Assembly (NCBI GenBank): GCA_004556875.1
Contig: SFFP01000053.1
Span: 1 to 11,434, forward strand
Length of the DNA: 11,434 nt
Reading direction: 5' to 3'
Origin: Ruminococcus flavefaciens
GTDB taxonomy: Bacteria; Bacillota_A; Clostridia; Oscillospirales; Ruminococcaceae
In this document: one piece after another, positions 1-5,696 of the stretch
How the letters are laid out: each line of letters begins with the position of its first letter
Position numbering within the stretch: the stretch's first letter is position 1
The notes under the pieces: model-generated
Databases searched by the model: none
Seen by the model: only the letters and a program-made list of their open reading frames with translations
What the model was told of the DNA's origin: nothing
Translations under genes and position numbers: made by a program

Positions 1-162
1 TGTTGCCTGCGGAGCGATCTTTACGAGATCAAGATCCTGTTCGAAAGCCATCTGCTGAGCTTCTTTGGCGGATAATACGCCGAGCTTTTTTCCTTCAGCG
101 TCGATTACGAGAATTTCCTTATCTCTTATTTCTTCGTTGATCTGCAGTTCCTGTTTGCTAAT
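1..162 (-). CDS. infC: translation initiation factor IF-3, N-terminal part (truncated by window edge)
   Basis: IF-3 binds the 30S subunit and checks start-codon and initiator-tRNA selection. Only the first 54 codons are in the window; the gene runs off the left edge. The translated segment shows the IF-3 N-terminal domain: ISKQELQINEEIRDKEILVI, then DAEGKKLGV, SAKEAQQMA and the conserved DLDLVKIAP stretch. The start is chosen as ATT (160-162): it sits 8 bases after a perfect GGAGGT (171-176) and gives the ISK beginning seen in Firmicute IF-3. An in-frame TTG two codons upstream (166-168) lies only 2 bases from the Shine-Dalgarno, which is too close. An ATT start in infC is known in Escherichia coli and Bacillus, where IF-3 discriminates against it and so limits its own synthesis. 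The gene has its own promoter and attenuator; rpmI and rplT would be expected downstream, outside the window. Confidence 0.93.
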   Translation of the reverse strand, partial: MSKQELQINEEIRDKEILVIDAEGKKLGVLSAKEAQQMAFEQDLDLVKIAPQAT

Positions 163-170
163 AGTCAAGC

Positions 171-176
171 ACCTCC
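171..176 (-). promoter_or_regulatory. Shine-Dalgarno of infC that decides an ATT start
   Basis: GGAGGT on the minus strand is followed by 8 bases (GCTTGACT) and then ATT. This spacing is near ideal for ATT and too short for the in-frame TTG, so the site supports the rare ATT initiation codon. Confidence 0.8.
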
Positions 177-190
177 AAGCAATATAATTT

Positions 191-225
191 AAAAACAAAA
201 ATGAGTGCAGAAATTATCCGCACTC
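191..225 (-). terminator. intrinsic terminator (attenuator) in the infC leader
   Basis: On the minus strand GAGTGCGGA and TCTGCACTC form a 9-bp stem (one G-U pair) around a 5-base loop (203-225), followed by ATTTTTGTTTTT (191-202). It sits after the infC promoter and before its ribosome binding site, so it acts as an attenuator rather than an end-of-operon terminator. It could also stop read-through from ftsH-spoIIR. Confidence 0.8.
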
Positions 226-339
226 ACCAATACACACTGAATACATCTTTCCGCACCAAACGAAAAGACATCCGTTATATTGACCGTTTCAGCATAGCCC
301 GACGGTGAGAACGCATAGTTCTGCTTTGTTTACTTAAAT

Positions 340-368
340 ATTATACATCATACTTTGAGATATGTCAA
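340..368 (-). promoter_or_regulatory. consensus sigma-A promoter of infC
   Basis: TTGACA (363-368) and TATAAT (340-345) on the minus strand are both perfect consensus hexamers with an optimal 17-base spacer. The predicted start of transcription is near 333. The promoter starts only about 32 bases past the spoIIR stop codon, so infC does not depend on the ftsH-spoIIR transcript. Confidence 0.92.
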
Positions 369-400
369 GCGATGGTTTGATTTTTGTCACATTGCACAAT

Positions 401-1054
401 TCATCGATCTATTATGCTCTTTAATTTATCCCATAGAGCAAATTTCACCTTGTATTTTTTAGGCTTTGTGAGAATATCCAGTTCTTTTTCGTCAAAACAT
501 TCCTCTTCCGCGTCCTTATCTTCTGCAACATTCTCTGCTTCTTCTGCATTTTCGCCGTTATCATCCTTCTTTTCACAGGCGGCAGGCAGACAAAGCGGCG
601 GGTACATTACACACCACCAGTTATGTCCCTCAGCCTTGCCTATCTTCACTCGCAGAGCCCTGTATCTTCCTGACGGCATCGTGATGTCGCCGTAAACTCT
701 TTCGTCAAAGTCCACATCAGCAAGTTCAGCCGTTACTACGTCATCGCAGTTGTTTTTTCTCAGTACTTTTTCAGCAGTCCGTACTATCTCAGGAAGTTTT
801 TCTTCAGCTATTTTTTCAGCTTCTGCAATATCATCAGCTTTTTCAAAAATACCGCTTCTCAGAAGCTCATCTCGAACCATAAGCTTCAGCTTCTGATCTT
901 CATCGCTGTCTGAATTTGCAAGGATATGAAGCCGAAGTACACTTCCGCGCAACTTGTCAAGTCTCAGACCGTCGCATACAAAGCTTCCTGCATTAGAAAT
1001 AAGTATAGTCAGTATAAGTCCTGCTGTCATTATTTTCCATGACGGCTTTTTCAT
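401..1054 (-). CDS. spoIIR: stage II sporulation protein R (SpoIIR)
   Basis: SpoIIR is the signal protein secreted from the forespore that triggers the SpoIIGA protease to cleave pro-sigma-E in the mother cell. The 217-residue product has an N-terminal hydrophobic export segment (about residues 8-27), the family signature LRLHILANSDSDEDQKLKLM at 40-59, the GRYRALRVKIG block at 129-139 and the hallmark GHNWWCVMYPPLC at 143-155. It starts at ATG (1052-1054) behind GAGGTGATC. Its start lies 39 bases after the ftsH stop, so the two are probably co-transcribed. No clear terminator follows it. An Asp/Glu-rich, low-complexity insert (about 161-191) separates the WWC motif from the C-terminal KVKFALWDKL part; I do not recall this acidic stretch in Bacillus SpoIIR. 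The family call is firm; whether the strain sporulates cannot be judged here. Confidence 0.94.
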   Translation of the reverse strand: MKKPSWKIMTAGLILTILISNAGSFVCDGLRLDKLRGSVLRLHILANSDSDEDQKLKLMVRDELLRSGIFEKADDIAEAEKIAEEKLPEIVRTAEKVLRKNNCDDVVTAELADVDFDERVYGDITMPSGRYRALRVKIGKAEGHNWWCVMYPPLCLPAACEKKDDNGENAEEAENVAEDKDAEEECFDEKELDILTKPKKYKVKFALWDKLKSIIDR

Positions 1055-1093
1055 AAGATCACCTCATGGATATTATCGGCAGCTTTTTCGATC

Positions 1094-2806
1094 TTATACA
1101 GCAGGAACAGCTTCACGCTGAAGTATATCCATAAACTCCTCGCCTGTGATAGTCTCCTTTTCAAGCAGATATCCTGCAAGCTCATGAAGCTTTCCGATAT
1201 TTTCAGATAGTATCTGCACAGCCTTTGCGTGGGCGTTTTTCACAATACTGTTTACCTCTTCATCTATCTGTGCCGCAGTTTCAGGCGAGCAGACAAGAGA
1301 AGCATCTCCGCCGAGATACTGATTGCTTACAGTTTCAAGAGCTACCATGTCGAATTTACTGCTCATGCCGTATCTTGTGACCATCGCTCTGGCAAGCTGT
1401 GTAGCTTTTTCAATATCATTTGAAGCGCCCGATGTACAGGTGTTGAAGATAAGTTCTTCTGCGGAACGTCCGCCTGTAAGTGTAGCTATCTTCGAAAGTG
1501 CCTCTTCCTTTGAGAGCAGGAACTTTTCGTCCTCATCTATCTGCATGGTATATCCAAGTGCACCCGATGTTCTCGGGATTATGGTTATCTTGTGTACAGC
1601 AACGCTCTCTTCAAGGTCTGACTGAGTTACAGCCTTTCTGCCGCTTCTGACTGCTCTCAGTGCCGCTTCATTTACTATATTTGCCAGCTCTGCACCCGAA
1701 GCGCCTGCCGTAGCTCTTGCGACAGCATTAAAGTCTATACCCTCAGCAAGCTTGACTTTATTCGCATGGACTCTCAGTACGGCTTCACGCCCTGCAAGGT
1801 CAGGAAGCTCTACAGGTATGCGCCTGTCAAATCTGCCGGGACGAAGAAGCGCAGGGTCAAGAGACTCAGGACGGTTAGTTGCTCCGAGGATAACTACTCC
1901 CTTTTTGCCGTCAAAGCCGTCCATCTCTGTGAGAAGCTGATTAAGCGTCTGCTCACGCTCATCGTTGCCGCCAACCTGTCCGTCACGCTTCTTGCCTATG
2001 GTGTCTATCTCGTCGATAAAAACTATACACGGAGCTTTTTCATTAGCCTGCCTGAACAGGTCACGAACCTTTGCCGCACCCATTCCCACGAACATTTCAA
2101 CAAATTCCGAACCCGATATGGAGAAAAACGGAACTTCCGCCTCACCGGCTACTGCCTGTGCAAGCAGAGTCTTACCTGTTCCGGGAGGTCCGACAAGGAG
2201 CGCTCCCTTAGGAAGGTCAGCACCTATTTCCGCATACTTATCGGGATTATGCAGAAAATCAACTATCTCAGCCAGAGCTTCTTTAGCTTCGTCCTGTCCT
2301 GCAACGTCAGCAAATGTCTTTCCTGTCTGAGCTTTTACGTATATCTTTGCATTGCTCTTGCCGAAAGACATAGCATTGCCAAGTCCGCCCATACGCTTGC
2401 CGAGATTGTTGAAAAGCAAATTCCATAAAATTCCGAGGAATATTATAGGTATCACCCAGCCAAGCAGAAAATTTCTCAGCGGACTCTCCTGCTGTATTTT
2501 TCCTGCAAACTCGATATTTTTCTGTTCGTGAAGTCTTGAAACAAGCTCAGGGTCATCTATCTTCGGAGTAGTGTACATCTGCTCTTTGCCGTTTTCTTCG
2601 ACAATAAAATTGATATCACTGTCAGCTATCTCAACCTTTGTAACAGTTCCATCGTCTATCTTGTCGAGGAAGAAACTATAATCCGTATCCTTTATTGCCA
2701 TTCTCGTTATTGACGGCATTATAAAAAAATTGAAAACCATTAGCACAATCAGACATATAACTATGTATATAGCGTACTGCTTACGCGGATTTTTTTCTTC
2801 ATTCAT
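1094..2806 (-). CDS. ftsH: FtsH-family AAA+ membrane protein lacking the HEXXH protease motif
   Basis: FtsH is a membrane-anchored hexameric ATP-dependent zinc metalloprotease for protein quality control. This 570-residue copy has a first membrane segment at about 11-31, an extracytoplasmic domain, a second membrane segment at 114-133, then the AAA+ module: Walker A GPPGTGKT 206-213, pore loop MFVG 238-241, Walker B IVFIDEID 261-268, and the second region of homology with arginine fingers R322 and R325. The peptidase part is incomplete. The sequence runs DLEESVAVHKITIIPR (397-412), whereas family members have about 40 more residues, carrying HEAGH or HEIGH, between DLEES and VHKITIIPR. The C-terminal helical part is otherwise normal (TGGRSAEEL 444-452) and the third zinc ligand in SGASND (D464) is kept. 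No frameshift is needed; the gap is in frame at about 1595-1606. It starts at ATG behind AAAGGAG (2816-2822). Protease loss is inferred from the missing motif. Confidence 0.93.
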   Translation of the reverse strand: MNEEKNPRKQYAIYIVICLIVLMVFNFFIMPSITRMAIKDTDYSFFLDKIDDGTVTKVEIADSDINFIVEENGKEQMYTTPKIDDPELVSRLHEQKNIEFAGKIQQESPLRNFLLGWVIPIIFLGILWNLLFNNLGKRMGGLGNAMSFGKSNAKIYVKAQTGKTFADVAGQDEAKEALAEIVDFLHNPDKYAEIGADLPKGALLVGPPGTGKTLLAQAVAGEAEVPFFSISGSEFVEMFVGMGAAKVRDLFRQANEKAPCIVFIDEIDTIGKKRDGQVGGNDEREQTLNQLLTEMDGFDGKKGVVILGATNRPESLDPALLRPGRFDRRIPVELPDLAGREAVLRVHANKVKLAEGIDFNAVARATAGASGAELANIVNEAALRAVRSGRKAVTQSDLEESVAVHKITIIPRTSGALGYTMQIDEDEKFLLSKEEALSKIATLTGGRSAEELIFNTCTSGASNDIEKATQLARAMVTRYGMSSKFDMVALETVSNQYLGGDASLVCSPETAAQIDEEVNSIVKNAHAKAVQILSENIGKLHELAGYLLEKETITGEEFMDILQREAVPAV

Positions 2807-2836
2807 ATTTATTCGCTCCTTTCAAAGTATGATAAA

Positions 2837-2865
2837 ATTATAACATACAAGACAGTAAAAAACAA
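2837..2865 (-). promoter_or_regulatory. promoter of ftsH-spoIIR
   Basis: On the minus strand TATAAT (2837-2842) is preceded by TGT, giving an extended -10, and by TTGTTT (2860-2865) after a 17-base spacer. It lies just upstream of the ftsH ribosome binding site and downstream of the terminator of the GH9 gene. Confidence 0.7.
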
Positions 2866-2914
2866 CAGGTAAAATGTGAGAGAAATGAAAGTTATGTGAC
2901 AGGATTGCGCTGAT

Positions 2915-2945
2915 ATAAAGAAAAGCGGCTCATATGAGCCGCTTT
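2915..2945 (-). terminator. intrinsic terminator of the GH26-GH9 operon
   Basis: A perfect inverted repeat with arms AAAGCGGCTCAT and ATGAGCCGCTTT (2922-2945) lies 9 bases past the GH9 stop codon and is followed on the minus strand by TTTTCTTTAT. It ends the cellulosomal operon before the ftsH promoter. Confidence 0.9.
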
Positions 2946-2954
2946 AGCTTTCAA

Positions 2955-5651
2955 TTAAAGTGATGCAACCTTCTTGAGGAGGTACTCCTGAATTCTGAGA
3001 GCGTCATTAGCTGTGATGCCCTTGCTCTTTGTATCAACGTCACCATTAGCCTCGCCCTGTGCTGTGATGCGGTTCTTATCTGAACCATTTGCACCATACT
3101 TGTCAGGGTTTGCGAGCGACTGCATAAGGAGAACGATGTCAGACATATCTACCTGACCGTCGCAGTTAGCGTCACCTGCAAGTGTTACCTTAACGTTGTT
3201 TTCCTGAGAAACTGCTGTTGTGCTTGTAGCAGCAGGTGTCTTTGAACCTGTTGTTGTAGTAGTTGCAGCAGGCTTAGTTGTTGTTGTAGTTGTAGTAACA
3301 GGCTTAGTTGTTGTGGTTGTCTTTGCATCTTCCTTAGGTGCAGGAGTTGAACCATCAGGCTCAATACCGCCTACGAGAACACCATTGTCATAAATACACA
3401 TATGATCTGTACGTGTCTCCGGCGGATCATCAACAGCGAAGAAGTCCTCGCTCTTGCCTATCTTGAGGCCGTCATAGCTCCAGTCATTTGTAGGATCCCA
3501 GATATCGCCGTAGTACATACCGAGGTCGAACTGATACTTCTTGCCTGAATTTGCGATAACGTATCCGTCCCATGTGATCTCAACATAATATGTATTTTCA
3601 GCCTTGTCATACTTGAAAGGACCTGTGAGAACGCCATTAGCGCCTTCACCGTCTTCTGTGAATGCCTGATCGTAAAGCTCACGAACTTCACCGAGTCCGT
3701 CGATACCCTTTGCCATTTCCTTTATGTTGAAGAAATAACGTACTGAGATATTCTTTGAAGGCTTGCTTTCGCCTGTAAGAACCTTGAATGATACCTGTGT
3801 AGTACCTGAACCGTCACCGTTGAGGTTTGGCTTGTCAACACCGCAGGCTTCGACCCAGTAGCCTGTTCCGCCGCCTTCACCGCCAGGACCGCCGCCGTAA
3901 ACTCTCTTCTCGTCCTCAGGTGGGAAGTTAGGAGTTACAGCCATTTCAGGTGTACCGTATATAGCATAGAGACCTGCTGCTGCACCTGGGAGACAAGCAT
4001 TGTAGTCGATAGTAACCTCGTTCTCTACCCAGTCATTTGTGCTGTCGCTGTGGCCATCGCTTCCGTCAGGACCGCCTGCGAGAGCGCCCCAGAGGATGTG
4101 CTTCTGCTCACGAGGATCTTCAGCCATAAGAAGTCCTGAAGCTGCACGGTGGTGAGGATTCTTTACAGCAGTATCGTTATAACCTACGATAAATGCTCTT
4201 GGACCGTGTGTTCCGTTCCTTCCTGCAAGAACAGTCTGCTTTGAATTTTCCTTATATTTTACATCGTTCTGACCAAGAACGTAGTCCATCTGCTTCTTAG
4301 CCCATTCGCTCCACTCGCTTGGCTCGCCATTGTTCTTGTACTTATCATAAACGAGGCATATCATCTGCATAGCGGTGTTGTAACGGCAGCTTCCCCACTG
4401 GTTGAGGTAAGCAAAGCCGCCCTTTGTCTCAAGCTGCTTCCATGTCTTGAGGCACTTGCCTACACAGTCATCGTCCCAGAAGTCCTTGAATACATACTGG
4501 TTCTTGCCCTGTGCGTCTCTGATCTTCTGAACGAGATCAAGGTCAGGATGCTCCTGATTGATAGCAGCCCACATAACGCCTGCGCCGCTCCACATATCGT
4601 TCCAGCAGTAGCACCAGCCAGAAGGAGCATAGTAATCGAATATCTTTACAGCATAGTCAAATGACTTCTCATCGCCTGTTGCAAGGTACATCCATGCAGA
4701 AGCCCAGCAGTAGTCATCTTCCCACTTTGTTGAGCCATAGAATGCACCAGGACCATCAGCATTATCAGAGAGAAGCTTTGTTGAATCGCCGATCTTATCA
4801 ATAGCTTCATTTGTAAAGTCCCAGAGAGCCTTTGCATATTTCAGCGATTTTGCAGCATACTCCTCATCAGTATCCTTGAAGTTGAGGTAGTTTATAGCAA
4901 GTGCAGCACAAGCTGAAACAGCATAATCTATCTGCGGCTTGTCAGCTGTGAGGAAGAATGCAGGACGAGGCATTGTATCTACCTCAGGGCTGTTCCAGAT
5001 AGCGTGGTCGATATTACCATCGCCTACCTGATAGCAGTGAGCGATAACCTTGCCGCTGTCATCAAGGAATGTACACTTCATGAGATAATCATTGAAGTGG
5101 CGGAGAATAGTCTCCATATGGTCATCCTGCTTCAGCTTCTTGAACACATCGCGGAATTCATAGTAATCCCAGCCGAGTGTAGCAGCTGAATAGTTCTCAG
5201 GCATACCGAATTCAACGTGATCACCGGCATCATGGAAGCCGCCTGCAACGTCGATAGTGCCATCGCCGTCAGGGTCGAGAACGTCCTTGTACTTTTCCAT
5301 GAAAGCTTCAGTAAGGTTAGTGCCGCCCTTGCTCTGCTTGTTTGTGAGCTTGTCCCATGGTATCATAGGAACGTGAGCATCATAGGTATGGCAGTCTCCA
5401 CGCCATGAAAGACGGCTGTCCCTTTCAGCAGTATCACCGCACATATTTGCATCGTAGAAATAGAGCGAATACTGAAGTGCACGAGCGTAGTCAACATCAA
5501 GACCCGAGTCGGTAACTACCTCGCTGATAGGTGCACAGAATTCCTGTACAGGCTCAGCATCTGCTGCATTTACAGGCACTGCTGCACACAGTGAAGTTGC
5601 TGCAGTAACGATACTCAATACTGCCGCAGTCAGTTTTTTGTGATTCATCAT
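2955..5651 (-). CDS. secreted cellulosomal GH9 cellulase with CBM3 and dockerin
   Basis: A family 9 glycoside hydrolase, expected to hydrolyse beta-1,4-glucan with inversion outside the cell. Numbered from the chosen ATG (898 residues): signal peptide about 1-29 (KK basic start, hydrophobic core, cleavage near VNA-AD); GH9 module about 41-573 with FHDAGD giving the catalytic base region (D141, D144), the substrate-site HHR at 500-502 and catalytic acid E545 in NEVTIDYNA; a Gly-rich hinge; a CBM3 module about 597-730 (VRYFFNIKE, YYVEITWDG, WDPTNDWSYDGL); a Thr/Lys/Pro linker 777-812; a dockerin 822-898 with calcium loop DANCDGQVDMSD. GH9 followed by CBM3 is the architecture of processive endoglucanases, so this activity is inferred. 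The reading frame is open 14 codons further upstream, but GGGAGG (5657-5662) falls inside that stretch, so the start is 5651 (or the adjacent ATG at 5648). It follows the GH26 gene by 45 bases in the same operon. Confidence 0.95.
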   Translation of the reverse strand: MMNHKKLTAAVLSIVTAATSLCAAVPVNAADAEPVQEFCAPISEVVTDSGLDVDYARALQYSLYFYDANMCGDTAERDSRLSWRGDCHTYDAHVPMIPWDKLTNKQSKGGTNLTEAFMEKYKDVLDPDGDGTIDVAGGFHDAGDHVEFGMPENYSAATLGWDYYEFRDVFKKLKQDDHMETILRHFNDYLMKCTFLDDSGKVIAHCYQVGDGNIDHAIWNSPEVDTMPRPAFFLTADKPQIDYAVSACAALAINYLNFKDTDEEYAAKSLKYAKALWDFTNEAIDKIGDSTKLLSDNADGPGAFYGSTKWEDDYCWASAWMYLATGDEKSFDYAVKIFDYYAPSGWCYCWNDMWSGAGVMWAAINQEHPDLDLVQKIRDAQGKNQYVFKDFWDDDCVGKCLKTWKQLETKGGFAYLNQWGSCRYNTAMQMICLVYDKYKNNGEPSEWSEWAKKQMDYVLGQNDVKYKENSKQTVLAGRNGTHGPRAFIVGYNDTAVKNPHHRAASGLLMAEDPREQKHILWGALAGGPDGSDGHSDSTNDWVENEVTIDYNACLPGAAAGLYAIYGTPEMAVTPNFPPEDEKRVYGGGPGGEGGGTGYWVEACGVDKPNLNGDGSGTTQVSFKVLTGESKPSKNISVRYFFNIKEMAKGIDGLGEVRELYDQAFTEDGEGANGVLTGPFKYDKAENTYYVEITWDGYVIANSGKKYQFDLGMYYGDIWDPTNDWSYDGLKIGKSEDFFAVDDPPETRTDHMCIYDNGVLVGGIEPDGSTPAPKEDAKTTTTTKPVTTTTTTTKPAATTTTTGSKTPAATSTTAVSQENNVKVTLAGDANCDGQVDMSDIVLLMQSLANPDKYGANGSDKNRITAQGEANGDVDTKSKGITANDALRIQEYLLKKVASL
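3249..3323 (-). repeat. threonine-rich linker coding repeat in the GH9 gene
   Basis: Low-complexity ACA/ACT codon runs encode Thr tracts broken by KPV, KPAA and GSK units between the CBM3 and the dockerin. Such linkers are typical of ruminococcal cellulosomal enzymes and are likely O-glycosylated or flexible. A shorter Thr/Val/Ser-rich linker of the same kind occurs in the GH26 gene at about 5930-6000. Confidence 0.85.
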
Positions 5652-5656
5652 GTTTT

Positions 5657-5662
5657 CCTCCC
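5657..5662 (-). promoter_or_regulatory. Shine-Dalgarno fixing the GH9 start
   Basis: GGGAGG on the minus strand lies 5 bases before ATG 5651 and 8 bases before ATG 5648. Its position rules out the longer open frame that begins at 5693. Confidence 0.8.
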
Positions 5663-5696
5663 TTTTAAAATTATGTGAATCATTTTTTAGCATTTT

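Larger units (their letters stand above)
163..333 (-). promoter_or_regulatory. infC 5' leader, probable ribosomal protein L20-type autoregulatory leader
   Basis: About 170 bases of transcribed, non-coding RNA lie between the promoter and the ATT start. It contains a hairpin with ACCGT/ACGGT arms (283-306), an intrinsic terminator (191-225) just before the ribosome binding site, and an upstream segment GTGCGGAAA (248-256) that can pair over 9 bp, one of them G-U, with TTTCTGCAC (205-213), the 3' arm of the terminator. Terminator and antiterminator are therefore mutually exclusive. In Firmicutes the infC-rpmI-rplT operon is known to be controlled by L20 binding to such a leader; assigning this leader to the L20 class is inference from position and architecture. 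Confidence 0.65.

Noticed and set aside
384..695. Plus-strand open frame of 103 codons opposite spoIIR
   Set aside because: Antisense to the acidic and WWC region of spoIIR; serine-rich composition is the complement of the Asp/Glu codon run.
1580..1620. Frameshift or pseudogene as the cause of the missing HEXXH in FtsH
   Set aside because: The frame is continuous through the junction and the C-terminal third is well conserved; no compensating reading-frame change is needed. An in-frame deletion is the direct reading.
1766..2428. Plus-strand open frame of 220 codons opposite ftsH
   Set aside because: It lies wholly antisense to the conserved AAA+ domain of ftsH, has no recognisable domain and is explained by codon bias of the minus strand.
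3230..3330. Repeated ACA/ACT units as a possible CRISPR or tandem-repeat array
   Set aside because: They encode the Thr-rich interdomain linker in the open frame of the GH9 gene; there are no spacers or regular repeat length.
5652..5693. 14-codon N-terminal extension of the GH9 cellulase
   Set aside because: The strong Shine-Dalgarno GGGAGG lies inside this stretch and the signal peptide begins directly at the later ATG, so the extension is not translated.
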